Shown: positions 8,286 to 16,548 of the stretch, piece by piece
Layout: each line of letters starts with the position of its first letter
How positions within the stretch are numbered: the stretch's first letter is position 1
NCBI RefSeq assembly: GCF_001620365.2
Contig: NZ_LQMT02000010.1
Span: 283,657-347,656, forward strand
DNA from: Amycolatopsis keratiniphila subsp. keratiniphila
Lineage (GTDB): Bacteria > Actinomycetota > Actinomycetes > Mycobacteriales > Pseudonocardiaceae
Direction of reading: 5' to 3'
Length of the DNA: 64,000 nt
Program-made: the position numbers and the translations under genes
Notes under the pieces: generated by a model
The model's database searches: none
Seen by the model: the letters and a program-made list of their open reading frames with translations, nothing else
Told to the model about the DNA's origin: nothing

Positions 8286-9406
8286 CTCGTGTGGTCATCG
8301 CGCCCGACAAGTTCAAGGGAAGCTTGACCGCGGTCGAGGCCGCGGAGGCGATCGCCCACGGCGTCCGCGACGCGCTGCCCGAAGCCGAGGTCTCGTCCTG
8401 CCCGGTCGCCGACGGCGGCGAAGGAACCCTCGACGTCCTCGTCGCGGCGGGCGGCCACCTCGTGGAACTTCCCGTCCGAGGGCCGCTCGACGACACCGTC
8501 GACGCCCGCTACGTGACCCTCGACGGGACGGCATACATCGAATCGGCCCGCGCTTGCGGGATCGAGTTCGTCGAGCCGAGCCCGGAGGTGGCGCTCGCCG
8601 CGCACACCTGGGGCGTCGGGGAACTGCTCGCGCACGCGCTCGACAACGGCGCGCGGCGGCTGGTGCTCACGGTCGGCGGGACGGCGAGCACCGACGGCGG
8701 CGCCGGGATGCTGGCGGCGCTGGGCGCCGGGGTCTTCGACGCGTTCGGCGCGCCGGTCGGGCTCGGCGGCGGCACGCTGGGCCGGGTCGCGCTGGCCGAA
8801 CTCGGCCCGGTGCGTGAACGGCTCGGCTCCGTCGAGGTCGCCGTCGCCACCGACGTCACGAACCCGTTGCTCGGCCCCCGCGGCGCGGCCGCGGTCTTCG
8901 GCCCGCAGAAGGGCGCGGGCCCGCGCGAGGTCGAGCAGCTGGACGAGTCCCTGTCCCGCTGGGCTCAGGCGTTGCGGAGCGCCGGGGCGCCCGACGTCTC
9001 GGATCTTCCCGGAGCGGGCGCGGGCGGCGGGGTCGCCGCGGGCGCGATCGCGGGACTCGGCGCGAGCGTCGAATCCGGGTTCCAGCTCATCGCCGGGCTC
9101 ACCGGCGTGGCCGGCGCCATCGAACACGCCGACCTCGTGATCACCGGTGAAGGCTCACTGGACGAGCAGAGTCTCGACGGCAAGGCCCCGGCGGGTATCG
9201 CGGCCCGCGCGCGGGAACACGCGGTGCCGCTGATGGTGCTGGCCGGGCGGATCCAGCTGGACCAGAGCCAGCTCACCGGCCTCGGGGTCGTGGGCAGCGC
9301 CGCCCTGATCGACCACGCGCCTTCGCTCGACCACGCGCGGGCGCACGCGGCGGAACTCCTGCGCGAGCGGGCCGGCGAGCTGGTCCGCGCCTGGGCCCGC
9401 CCTTGA
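8282..9406 (+). CDS. Glycerate kinase
   Basis: Kinase of 374 residues in the GarK/GlxK family, phosphorylating D-glycerate with ATP. The N-terminus VVIAPDKFKGSLTAVEAA is diagnostic. Other family blocks are CPVADGGEGTLD, the glycine-rich TVGGTASTDGGAGML, and the C-terminal ITGEGSLDEQSLDGKAP. The ATG at 8282 overlaps the dehydrogenase stop. The family yields 2-phosphoglycerate in characterised bacterial members. No regulator is adjacent. Confidence 0.94.
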   Translation: MTRVVIAPDKFKGSLTAVEAAEAIAHGVRDALPEAEVSSCPVADGGEGTLDVLVAAGGHLVELPVRGPLDDTVDARYVTLDGTAYIESARACGIEFVEPSPEVALAAHTWGVGELLAHALDNGARRLVLTVGGTASTDGGAGMLAALGAGVFDAFGAPVGLGGGTLGRVALAELGPVRERLGSVEVAVATDVTNPLLGPRGAAAVFGPQKGAGPREVEQLDESLSRWAQALRSAGAPDVSDLPGAGAGGGVAAGAIAGLGASVESGFQLIAGLTGVAGAIEHADLVITGEGSLDEQSLDGKAPAGIAARAREHAVPLMVLAGRIQLDQSQLTGLGVVGSAALIDHAPSLDHARAHAAELLRERAGELVRAWARP

Positions 9407-9437
9407 GCCTGGGCAGTGACGCCTGAACCCCGCGGGG

Positions 9438-9749
9438 TCAGCTGCCGGGCTGGGGCTGAGCCTGCGGGAGTACGGCGAAGGCGACTTCGCCGGTTTCGTC
9501 CTGCTGGACGTCGAGGACCTTGTCGTCGAGCAACGCGGCCGCTTCCGGCTCCAAGAACACCTTCGGGCCGCCGTCGGCGCCGAGGACCTTGTCGCCGCTT
9601 TCCGGTTCCGGGGCGACGGACACGGCGAGCTGAGGACTGTCCCCCTGCTGGGAGTGCATGGCGAACCGCAGCCCGCCTCCATCCTGGCCGTTCTCCTGCC
9701 CGGTCAGTGCGGTGATCGCCTCGGCGGCGGCTTCGGTGACTGTCAGCAT
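9438..9749 (-). CDS. HesB/IscA-like protein without cysteines
   Basis: Small protein of 103 residues that follows the A-type Fe-S carrier fold (MLTVTEAAAEAITALT opening, GLRFAMHS, KVFLEPEAAALLDDKVLDV). The three cysteines that bind iron or the cluster in IscA are all absent, and the protein has no cysteine at all. It is therefore unlikely to carry a cluster, and its role is unknown. GGAAGG precedes the ATG at 9749. Cys-less relatives are annotated in other actinomycetes, as far as I recall. Confidence 0.75.
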   Translation of the reverse strand: MLTVTEAAAEAITALTGQENGQDGGGLRFAMHSQQGDSPQLAVSVAPEPESGDKVLGADGGPKVFLEPEAAALLDDKVLDVQQDETGEVAFAVLPQAQPQPGS

Positions 9750-9830
9750 CTCTGCCCTTCCTTCGTCGCGGTCTTGCACTTGACCGACCACGCTAGGGGG
9801 TGTCGGCACGGCCCGCCGTCTGAGTGAAGA

Positions 9831-10046
9831 TCATTTCTCGCCGACGTCCGGCTCCTCTTCGGCCAGCCGCATGGCGTGCGACTCACCTTCGCGGATCTCC
9901 GCGGGTGTGGTCCCGAACCGGTCGGCGCCACTCCAGTGTTCGGGCGGTTCGACCCCTTCTTCGAGCGGGTCGACACGGAGTTCGTCCTCGTCGAGCGCCT
10001 CACTGGGATCCAGCGTTTCCGGCTCCGCGCTCTCACGATCGCTCAT
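9831..10046 (-). CDS. Small acidic DUF5709-type protein
   Basis: Protein of 71 residues, strongly acidic, with the pattern LDPSEALDEDELRVDPLEEG, PPEHWSGADRFGTT and a C-terminal GES...RLAEEEPDV. This resembles the actinobacterial DUF5709 family of unknown function. No membrane or catalytic motif is visible. GGAGGG lies a suitable distance before the ATG at 10046. It is probably monocistronic, since 81 bases separate it from the HesB-like gene. Confidence 0.7.
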   Translation of the reverse strand: MSDRESAEPETLDPSEALDEDELRVDPLEEGVEPPEHWSGADRFGTTPAEIREGESHAMRLAEEEPDVGEK

Positions 10047-10181
10047 CGGCCGCTCCCTCCTGGTCGGACGTTGCCCGGGGCGTGCTGTACTCGACCCCGT
10101 CCCGGTGGCGTACCCGGCGTCTCCGCAGGCCAAACGGCGGTGCTGTCGCGGGGATCACAGTTTCTCAGGTGGTTCATTAGC

Positions 10182-10197
10182 TTCACAAATTTGTGAA
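10182..10197. promoter_or_regulatory. Perfect 16-bp palindrome upstream of the GtrA gene
   Basis: TTCACAAATTTGTGAA is a perfect palindrome 21 bases before the GtrA start. The half-site TTGTGAA also occurs in Rex-type sites, but the arm order here is inverted relative to the Rex consensus, so the binding protein is unknown. Confidence 0.5.
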
Positions 10198-10218
10198 ACA
10201 AGGAGTAGCGTCGTCGGT

Positions 10219-10674
10219 ATGACCACCACCAGGTGGGCGCCAGGGCACCGGATCATCCGGCGCGCGCCGGAGCGGCACCACGAACTCGGCAACCATGCCG
10301 CTTGGTACGTCGTCGCCGGGGTCGCCGCCACCGGCCTGCAGGCGGTGCTGTTCCTTCTCCTGCAGCCGATCCTCGGCCCGCAATTGGCCAATCTGGTCGC
10401 GCTCGCGGTCACCACCGTCGGGAACACCGAGTTCCACCGCCGGGTCACGTTCGCCACTCGCAAGAGTCACGCGGGCAAGCGGCATTTCCAGGATCTGGTG
10501 ACCTTCGCCTTCTACGCCGTGTACGGCTCGATCGTGCTCGCGTCCCTCGACGCGGTGATCACCGAGCCGACCGCGCTGGAACAGACCGGCGCACTGCTCG
10601 CTGCCAGCGTCGTGGGCGGCATCGCGCGCTTCGCGGTCCTTCGCTGGTGGGTCTTCGCGCGCCGGAACGCCTAG
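10219..10674 (+). CDS. GtrA family membrane protein
   Basis: Membrane protein of 151 residues with four predicted hydrophobic helices (around residues 27-46, 55-70, 93-112 and 119-140) and the family signature of charged residues near TEFHRRVTF and RFAVLRWWVFAR. GtrA proteins are thought to flip or help transfer polyprenyl-linked sugars for cell-surface polysaccharides. No glycosyltransferase is adjacent, so the partner is unknown. The ATG at 10219 lies 13 bases after AAGGAG, slightly long spacing, with the palindrome at 10182 just upstream. Confidence 0.85.
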   Translation: MTTTRWAPGHRIIRRAPERHHELGNHAAWYVVAGVAATGLQAVLFLLLQPILGPQLANLVALAVTTVGNTEFHRRVTFATRKSHAGKRHFQDLVTFAFYAVYGSIVLASLDAVITEPTALEQTGALLAASVVGGIARFAVLRWWVFARRNA

Positions 10675-10711
10675 GCGGTGTCCGACCGGCCTGCGCGATG
10701 GGCTTCGTGAT

Positions 10712-10798
10712 CCAGGTGGCTCCTGGCGGTGCGGGCGGATCGCCCTCGTACCGGGTCGTACTCGGGCGCATCCGCCCGTGCCGCCAGGGGTGACCTGG
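10712..10798. terminator. Long interrupted palindrome after the GtrA gene
   Basis: Two nested arm pairs face each other: CCAGGT/ACCTGG outside, and a 19-base arm from 10722 (CCTGGCGG...GGGCGGAT) matched by 10770-10788 with one short mismatch. No T-run follows. It may end the GtrA transcript or belong to the intergenic palindromes seen elsewhere in the window. Confidence 0.5.
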
Positions 10799-10847
10799 GC
10801 GCGAAGACCGCGCGCAGGCCGGCCGAACACCGCCTAGTCTTCATCGC

Positions 10848-11198
10848 GTGGCAGAGATCAACGGCCCGCACGACGGCGGCTCGGAACCCGATTACCGCTT
10901 CACGCTCGCCAACGAACGGACCTTCCTCGCCTGGCTCCGGACGGCACTGGGCCTCCTGGCCGGCGGCGTCGCCGTCCATCAACTGGTCCCCGACCCGAGT
11001 GCGCTGAGCACCGTCCTGGCGGGGCTGTGCGTCGTACTGGCCGCCGTGCTCGCGGCGAGCGCCTACCCGCGCTGGCGACAGGTGCAGACCGCGATGCGCA
11101 CGGGACGACCGTTGCCGAAGAGCGGGATGCTGCTCCTGCTGACCGCCGGAATCCTCGCGATCACCGTGACCGCCGCGGCACTGGTGGTCTTCTCGTGA
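10848..11198 (+). CDS. DUF202 membrane protein (YidH-like), first of a pair
   Basis: Protein of 116 residues with the DUF202 signature (FTLANERTFLAWLRTALGLLAGG) and three membrane helices at about 32-50, 55-70 and 93-114. The family is widespread in bacteria and related to the membrane part of eukaryotic VTC proteins; the function is not established. The GTG at 10848 has no ribosome binding site but stands seven bases after TAGTCT (10835-10840), suggesting a leaderless mRNA. It overlaps the second DUF202 gene by four bases. Confidence 0.85.
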   Translation: MAEINGPHDGGSEPDYRFTLANERTFLAWLRTALGLLAGGVAVHQLVPDPSALSTVLAGLCVVLAAVLAASAYPRWRQVQTAMRTGRPLPKSGMLLLLTAGILAITVTAAALVVFS

Positions 11199-11497
11199 AC
11201 CCGTCCGATCACGGAGCGCAAGCGGAACGGACCGGGCTGGCGTGGCGCCGGACCGCGCTCGCGGCTACTGCCTGCACACTCCTGCTCTTGCACACCGCGG
11301 CCCGGCGAGGATGGGGCACGGCGGTCGTCCCGGTCGCCTTCGCGGGGGCCATGGTGATCACCTTCGCCGTCGTCGGCGCGATCCGTGAACGAGCACTGCG
11401 CCGTCCGGAAACCCCGAAACCTCTTAACCCGATCCTTGCTGTCACAACGTCGGCACTCGTCGTAGCGACGGCGGCGGCACTGATCGCGGTGCGCTAA
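11195..11497 (+). CDS. DUF202 membrane protein, second of a pair
   Basis: Protein of 100 residues with a shorter DUF202 signature (AERTGLAWRRTALAATAC) and three hydrophobic helices. The GTG start overlaps the preceding stop in GTGA, so the two proteins are translated together and may form a hetero-oligomer (inference). Paired DUF202 genes of this kind are common in actinomycetes. Confidence 0.85.
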   Translation: MNPSDHGAQAERTGLAWRRTALAATACTLLLLHTAARRGWGTAVVPVAFAGAMVITFAVVGAIRERALRRPETPKPLNPILAVTTSALVVATAAALIAVR

Positions 11498-11747
11498 TCG
11501 CCGCGCACATCCAGCGACGCCGAGGCTCGTTTTCGCGACGCAGAGTCTCGGTTGTATTAAGCCGGCTCCGGCGAATGGGCTATCTCTAGTTGAAATCTTT
11601 ACTGCCGTCCGATCGACGCCTACGATTACGCTGCGTCGCAACGGCGGCAGATGGATCTGATCTTGCGGAGCATCTGCCGCCCTCAATCGTTACGGAGTGT
11701 TGACCCCTCGACAGCGACGGTCGCAGGGTCGGCCGGGGAGGACGACC

Positions 11748-12404
11748 ATGCAAGCAACTTCAAGCGCGTCCAGAACCGTCACCCCCGATGCGGTCCCCGG
11801 ATACACGACTCCGGAGAACCTGCCTCGACCGGGCGGACGGCTGACGAAGGAGGACCTCGATCCCCTCGTCAAGGACGCGGGCGACGGGAATCCCGCCGCC
11901 ATCCAGTCCCTGCTGCGGATGATCGGCCCCGTCGTGGTCCGGTACTGCCGCGCCAGAATGGGCGGCCGCGACCTGTCCTACCTGTCGGCGGACGACGTCG
12001 CGCAGGAAGTGTGCATGGCGGTGCTGAAGGCGCTGCCCGGCTACCAGGATCGCGGCGGTTCGTTCCTCTATCTCGTGCACGCCATCGCCGCCAACAAGGT
12101 CGCCGACGCCTACCGCGCCGTCTCCCGTGACCGGTCGGAGCCGGTCCCGGAACTGCCCGAGCGGCCCATCGGCGACAACGAGCCCGAAACGCACGCCCTG
12201 CACCTCGACCTCGGTGCCCGGCTCAACCGCCTGCTCTCCACCCTCCCGCGGGTGCAGCAGGAGATCCTCGCCCTCCGCATCGCCGTCGGCCTGTCCGCCG
12301 CCGAAACCGCCGAGGCGCTCGGGATCTCCGCCGGCAACGTGCGCGTGACGCAGCACCGCGCACTGGCCCGCCTGCGGACGATGGTCAAGCAGGACGAGTT
12401 CTGA
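11748..12404 (+). CDS. RNA polymerase sigma-70 factor, ShbA/SigD-like
   Basis: ECF-type sigma factor of 218 residues. Region 2 spans about residues 45-115 (IQSLLRMIGPVVVRYCRARMG, then YLSADDVAQEVCMAVLKALP). Region 4 spans about 160-215 (LSTLPRVQQEILALRIAVGLSAAETAEALGISAGNVRVTQHRAL). The closest families I recognise are Streptomyces ShbA, which drives the principal sigma gene, and mycobacterial SigD. No anti-sigma gene is adjacent. GGGGAGG precedes the ATG at 11748. The 250-base leader 11498-11747 holds no gene I can support and probably contains its promoter. Confidence 0.85.
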   Translation: MQATSSASRTVTPDAVPGYTTPENLPRPGGRLTKEDLDPLVKDAGDGNPAAIQSLLRMIGPVVVRYCRARMGGRDLSYLSADDVAQEVCMAVLKALPGYQDRGGSFLYLVHAIAANKVADAYRAVSRDRSEPVPELPERPIGDNEPETHALHLDLGARLNRLLSTLPRVQQEILALRIAVGLSAAETAEALGISAGNVRVTQHRALARLRTMVKQDEF

Positions 12405-12481
12405 TCTTTCGTCCCCCTGCCGCAGGTCGTTGATCAGCGGTTCTCAGGCGCCCGGACCCCGCGCCGCCCACTTTCTTCCTT

Positions 12482-12500
12482 CCCCGGTTCACCGCCGGGG
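12482..12500 (+). terminator. Terminator-like hairpin after the sigma factor gene
   Basis: CCCCGG and CCGGGG pair across a seven-base loop and are followed by TTTCGT, about 80 bases after the sigma gene stop and just before the convergent lactonase stop. Confidence 0.5.
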
Positions 12501-12512
12501 TTTCGTCGTGTC

Positions 12513-13337
12513 TCACGTAAGGCGATAGGCCCGCCGCGCCGTCCCGTCGAAGAACTCCAGCCGCTCGGCATCGCTCAGCGAACCCGTCAGCGAAAACGCC
12601 GTGTCCACGACGACCTCGTAGGCGGCCGCGAGTTCGCAGACCGGCCAGTCGGAGCCGAACATCAGCCGCGAAGCCCCGAAAGACTCCAGCACGTGCTCGG
12701 CCCAGCGCGCCAGCTGACCGACCTTCCAGTGCGCCCAGTCCGCCTCGGTGACGAGTCCCGAAAGCTTGCAGTACACGTTGTCCAGCTCGCCCAAGGCCGC
12801 GACGCCGTCCGCCCACGGCTGCCACTCACCCGAGGCGATCGGCGGTTTCGCGGCGTGGTCGAGCACGAAAACCTGGTCCGGCAACGCTTTCGCGGCGGCG
12901 AGGGCCGCGGGAAGCTGAGGTGGCTTCACCAGCAGGTCGTACGCCAGCCCTGCCTCGCCGAGAGCGGCGAGACCACGCAGGACGTCGGGCCGCGTCAGCC
13001 ACGACGGGTCCGGCTCGTCCTCCACCTGGTGCCGGATTCCCACCAACGGCCCTGAAAACGAGGCCACGCGCTCGGCGACGCCGGGGGCGGTGAGGTCGGT
13101 CCAGCCGACGACGCCGGCGATCAGCGGTTCTTCCCGCGCCGCCGAAAGGAACTCGCGCGTCTCCTCCTCCGACGAGACCGTCTGCACCAGCACGGTCCCC
13201 TTCACCCCCGCCGCCTTCGTCACCGCGCGGAGATCGTCCACTGTGTACGGACGGCGGATCGGTTCCAGCGCCGTGCCGGTCATCCACGGGTAGTCCCGTC
13301 GCGCCGGGTCCCAAAGGTGGTGGTGCGCGTCGATCAC
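12513..13337 (-). CDS. L-fuconolactonase (amidohydrolase 2 family)
   Basis: Metal-dependent hydrolase of 274 residues (COG3618 type). MIDAHHHLWDP opens with the HxH metal pair, VFVLDHAAKPPIASG gives the middle His, and MFGSDWPVC supplies the catalytic Asp. It should open L-fucono-1,5-lactone (or a close sugar lactone) to L-fuconate. Its start overlaps the aldo/keto reductase stop. The assignment to L-fucose rests on the whole set of pathway genes between here and 22 kb; the family also acts on rhamnono-lactone and other lactones. Confidence 0.85.
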   Translation of the reverse strand: MIDAHHHLWDPARRDYPWMTGTALEPIRRPYTVDDLRAVTKAAGVKGTVLVQTVSSEEETREFLSAAREEPLIAGVVGWTDLTAPGVAERVASFSGPLVGIRHQVEDEPDPSWLTRPDVLRGLAALGEAGLAYDLLVKPPQLPAALAAAKALPDQVFVLDHAAKPPIASGEWQPWADGVAALGELDNVYCKLSGLVTEADWAHWKVGQLARWAEHVLESFGASRLMFGSDWPVCELAAAYEVVVDTAFSLTGSLSDAERLEFFDGTARRAYRLT

Positions 13338-14305
13338 GGCTGTCCTTCCTCCCGCAGCACGGTGTCCTCACGCAACAGTCCCGCACGGATCAGGTCCGTC
13401 CACAACTCGCGCGGCACCGGGCGCCGGAAACGTTCGGCGTTGAGCCGGACCTGCCCGGGATCGTGCGCGCCGACGACGACGGACACCACCGACGGATGCG
13501 CGGCCGGCAGCGCCAAAGCGGCTTGCGGGAGCTCGACGCCGTGCCGAGCGCAGACGTCGGCGATCCGCTGGGCGCGTTCGACCAGTTCGGCGGGCGCCTC
13601 GACGTAGTCGTACATCGTGCCCGGCGTCGCGGTGGCGAGGATCCCGGCGTTGAACGCGCCGCCCGCCACCACGTCCACCCCGCGTTCCGCGCACAGCGGG
13701 AGGAGATCGTCGAGGGCGGGCTGGTCGAGCAGGGTGTACCGGCCCGCCAGCAGGATCACGTCGAGATCGAACCGGCGGACGAACTCCGCCAGCATCGGCG
13801 CCTGGTTCATCCCGGCGCCGATGGCGTCGACGACACCCTGTTCGCGCAATTCGAGCAGCGCGGGGAAAGCACCGTCGACGGTGTCCTCGAAGTGCTCGTC
13901 GGGGTCGTGCACGTAGACGACGTCGACGCGGTCGAGCCCGAGCCGCTCCAGACTGTCCTCAAGCGACCGCAGGATCCCGTCACGACTGAAGTCCCAGCGT
14001 CGTTTGTACGCGGCCGGAACGACGAAACCCTGCGAGTCGGTGCGTGAAGCGCCGTCGGGATCGGGCTCCAGTACCCGGCCGACCTTGGTCGACACCACGA
14101 AGTCCGCGCGGGGATACGCCGAAAGCGCCGCGCCCAACCGTCGTTCCGACAGCCCGAGCCCGTAGTGCGGGGCGGTGTCGAAATACCGGATGCCTTCGTC
14201 CCACGCCCGCCGGACGGTCGCTTCGGCCGTCTCGTCGGTGATGGCGTGGTACAGGTTGCCCAGCTGCGCGCAGCCGAGCCCCAGCGGGGACAGGGAGATC
14301 TTCAC
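13334..14305 (-). CDS. Aldo/keto reductase, probable L-fucose (D-threo-aldose) 1-dehydrogenase
   Basis: Protein of 323 residues in the aldo/keto reductase family. It shows the barrel start LSPLGLGCAQLGNLYHAITD, the catalytic Asp-Tyr pair in GIRYFDTAPHYGLGLSERRLG, and DVVYVHDPDEHFED. Bacterial relatives are NAD(P)-dependent D-threo-aldose 1-dehydrogenases that oxidise L-fucose to the lactone. The GTG at 14305 overlaps the mutarotase stop by four bases and is preferred over an in-frame codon 12 bases further upstream. It is second in the mutarotase-dehydrogenase-lactonase operon. Confidence 0.87.
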   Translation of the reverse strand: MKISLSPLGLGCAQLGNLYHAITDETAEATVRRAWDEGIRYFDTAPHYGLGLSERRLGAALSAYPRADFVVSTKVGRVLEPDPDGASRTDSQGFVVPAAYKRRWDFSRDGILRSLEDSLERLGLDRVDVVYVHDPDEHFEDTVDGAFPALLELREQGVVDAIGAGMNQAPMLAEFVRRFDLDVILLAGRYTLLDQPALDDLLPLCAERGVDVVAGGAFNAGILATATPGTMYDYVEAPAELVERAQRIADVCARHGVELPQAALALPAAHPSVVSVVVGAHDPGQVRLNAERFRRPVPRELWTDLIRAGLLREDTVLREEGQP

Positions 14306-14631
14306 GGAAGCTCCCAAACGAGGCCGATTCCCGAATCCTTGCCCGAGTAGTCGTCTTCGACGTCGAGCAGTTCGGACATCCGAGCCTGCCAGGGAATGTT
14401 GGCCGGATGATCGCGCAGGACCGCGCGCATCTTCGCGTAGTCCTCGACCTCCACCACGTGGAACAGGTCAAGGCCGTCCCGCCAGATCCGCCACGAACGC
14501 ACGCCCGCACCGCGCAGGGCTTCGTCCAGGTCGGGCGGGATGACGGCGTGGACCGACTCGTATTCGGCCTCCTTGCCCGGCTTCAGCCGGGTGTGGAGTG
14601 CCACTCTTTGTAGTGCGACACCGTGGGTCAC
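14302..14631 (-). CDS. L-rhamnose mutarotase family protein, probable L-fucose mutarotase
   Basis: Small protein of 109 residues with the RhaM-type fold: RVALHTRLKPGKEAEYESVHAVI at the start, SWRIWRDGLDLFHVVEVEDY in the middle. It would interconvert the anomers of the incoming sugar. The GTG at 14631 is chosen because GGAGG ends five bases before it; further upstream codons lack such a site. First gene of a three-gene minus-strand operon, divergent from the GntR gene. Confidence 0.82.
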   Translation of the reverse strand: MTHGVALQRVALHTRLKPGKEAEYESVHAVIPPDLDEALRGAGVRSWRIWRDGLDLFHVVEVEDYAKMRAVLRDHPANIPWQARMSELLDVEDDYSGKDSGIGLVWELP

Positions 14632-14678
14632 CGCGCCTCCTTCATTCGAAACATGGCACTCTGTCAACTAACACTCAA

Positions 14679-14689
14679 ACATCCGAGGT
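14679..14689. promoter_or_regulatory. GntR operator candidate, fucose operon 1
   Basis: ACATCCGAGGT lies in the divergent gap between the mutarotase and GntR genes. A matching ACATCCGATGT, a palindrome around one central base, lies upstream of the second fucose operon at 22102-22112. The shared word at both operon heads suggests the GntR binding site. Confidence 0.5.
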
Positions 14690-14710
14690 CTTCGGGGAGG
14701 GCGGTGGAAC

Positions 14711-15421
14711 ATGCCGGTCACCGATGTCGCGATCGACAAGATCAAGGACATGATCATCTCCGGCGAGCTTGCTCCGGGCGACAGGCTGCCGAAGGAGGCC
14801 GAACTGGCCCAGCGGCTCGGCCTGTCCCGCAGTTCGCTGCGCGAAGCGGTGAAGGCGCTGTGCCTGATCCGCGTGCTCGACGTCCGCCAGGGCGACGGGA
14901 CGTACGTCACCAGCCTCGAACCGAATCTCCTCCTCGACGCGATGACGTTCGTGGTGGACTTCCACCGCGACGACACCGTGCTGGACTTCCTCGCCGTCCG
15001 CCGGATCCTCGAACCGGCGGCGACGGCGCTGGCCGCGCTGCACATGAGCGACGAGGACATCGCGGAACTAGGCCGCCTGCTCGACGAGCTGGCCGATTCG
15101 CCGACGGTGGAGGCGCTGGTCGCGAACGACCTGCAGTTCCACCGCAAGATCGCCGACGGTTCCGGCAACCCGGTGCTGTGCTCGCTGCTGGACAGCCTGT
15201 CCGGCCCCACCGCGCGCGCCCGCATCTGGCGCGGGCTCACCCAGGAGGGCGCGGTCGCGAAGACCCGCGAGCAGCACACGGCGATCTACGAGGCCATCGC
15301 GGCCCGTGAGCCCGAGCTCGCGCGTTCGTGGGCCACCGTGCACGTGGCGGGGGTGGAGCAATGGCTCCGCAACGCGCTCGGCACCGCCGACGACCCCACT
15401 TCGGCCGCCGAAGCTTCCTGA
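14711..15421 (+). CDS. GntR/FadR (FCD) transcriptional regulator of the fucose locus
   Basis: Regulator of 236 residues. An N-terminal winged helix (residues 4-70, LPKEAELAQRLGLSRSSLREAVKALCLI) is joined to an all-helical FCD ligand domain carrying the metal ligands Asp/His in NDLQFHRKIA and the late HTAIYEAI and HVAGVEQWL histidines. FCD members bind sugar acids, so fuconate or its 2-keto-3-deoxy product is a reasonable effector (inference). It sits between the two fucose operons. GGGAGGGCGG precedes the ATG. Confidence 0.88.
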   Translation: MPVTDVAIDKIKDMIISGELAPGDRLPKEAELAQRLGLSRSSLREAVKALCLIRVLDVRQGDGTYVTSLEPNLLLDAMTFVVDFHRDDTVLDFLAVRRILEPAATALAALHMSDEDIAELGRLLDELADSPTVEALVANDLQFHRKIADGSGNPVLCSLLDSLSGPTARARIWRGLTQEGAVAKTREQHTAIYEAIAAREPELARSWATVHVAGVEQWLRNALGTADDPTSAAEAS

Positions 15422-15470
15422 CACCGCTCTCTCCTCTCTCACGTCCTCTAACCGGCCCTTCGCGCGCTAG

Positions 15471-15513
15471 GAACGGTCCTTTCCTCGCAAAATTTGCAAG
15501 GAAAGGACCGTTC
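15471..15513. terminator. Bidirectional terminator-like palindrome
   Basis: GAACGGTCCTTTCCT and AGGAAAGGACCGTTC flank a short AT-rich centre (GCAAAATTTGC) between the convergent GntR and permease genes. The stem is nearly perfect over 21 base pairs. It shares the AAAGG...GTTC word with the palindrome at 23542-23610. Confidence 0.7.
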
Positions 15514-15531
15514 ATTGCATCGGCGAGGGGG

Positions 15532-16548
15532 CTAGGTCTGGGCCTTCCCACCGGCATAGCGCGAAATGATCAACGCGACCAGGATGATCACGCCGTAGAT
15601 CGCCTTCAGCCATTCCGGCGGCACCTGCGCCACCTGCAGCAGGTTGGTGACGGTCTGCAGCAGCAGCACGCCGGTGAGCGCTCCGACCAGAGTGCCCTTC
15701 CCACCGTCCAGTGAGACACCGCCGATCACCGCAGCCGCGAACACCTGAAGGATCAATCCGTCGCCCTGATCCGCCCCGAGCGCGCCGACGTAGCCGGTGT
15801 ACGCGAGCCCGCCGAGCGCGGCCAGCACACCGGCCACGACGAAGACACCCCAGGAGATCCGGTCGACGCGGATACCGGCGGCCCGGGCGGCTTCCCGGTT
15901 GCCGCCGATGGCGTACAGCGACCGTCCGATCCGGTGATATCGCAGCCCCAGCCCGAACACGGTGAACAGCGCCGCGGCCAGCCACACCGACATCGGCAGC
16001 CCGATGAACGTCGTCGTGGCCAGCGCGGTGAACACGTCCAGCTGGTCGAAGAGCGTCTTCCCCTGTGTGGAACCGATCTGCGTGCCGCGCAGCACCGTCA
16101 GCATCGCGAGCGTGACGATGAAGGCGTTCAGCTTCAGTTTGACGATCAGGAAACCGTTCACGAAGCCGACCGCGGCACCGGCCACCAGCACGGCGAGGAT
16201 GCCCGCGAAACCGGGGATCTCGGTGCCGAAACCCGAAGAAGCCACCGGGATGACCAGCATCGCGCCCAAGGCGGGCGCCATCCCCATGGTGGATTCCAGT
16301 GACAGGTCGAACTTCCCGGTCAGCAGCACGAGCGATTCGCCCAGCACCACCATCGACAGCGCGGCGGAGGCGGACAGGATCCCGACAATACTGCCGAAGG
16401 TCAGGAACGTGTCGCTGATCAGTCCTCCGATGATCAGCACCACGACGAGCGCCGGCACGAGCGCGAGTTCGCGCAGCCACCGGAACTTCCGGCGCTTCGG
16501 CGGGGCCGCGAGCGTCGAAGTCTTCGGATCGGTCATCAGTTCGGTCAC
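15532..16548 (-). CDS. Sugar ABC transporter permease (RbsC family)
   Basis: Membrane protein of 338 residues with eight to ten hydrophobic helices. It has the BPD_transp_2 conserved loop (AIGGNREAARAAGIRV) and the GGVSLDGGKGTLVGALTGVLLL segment near the C-terminus. It forms the membrane channel of a CUT2-class monosaccharide importer, working as a homodimer. Its ATG overlaps the ATPase stop by four bases. The context says L-fucose or a related deoxy sugar. It is the last gene of the minus-strand operon that begins at 22044. Confidence 0.9.
   Translation of the reverse strand: MTELMTDPKTSTLAAPPKRRKFRWLRELALVPALVVVLIIGGLISDTFLTFGSIVGILSASAALSMVVLGESLVLLTGKFDLSLESTMGMAPALGAMLVIPVASSGFGTEIPGFAGILAVLVAGAAVGFVNGFLIVKLKLNAFIVTLAMLTVLRGTQIGSTQGKTLFDQLDVFTALATTTFIGLPMSVWLAAALFTVFGLGLRYHRIGRSLYAIGGNREAARAAGIRVDRISWGVFVVAGVLAALGGLAYTGYVGALGADQGDGLILQVFAAAVIGGVSLDGGKGTLVGALTGVLLLQTVTNLLQVAQVPPEWLKAIYGVIILVALIISRYAGGKAQT

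Noticed and set aside
10182..10197. Rex operator
   Set aside because: The Rex site is TTGTGAA-N4-TTCACAA; here the half-sites are in the opposite order and directly joined, so I list it only as an unknown palindrome.
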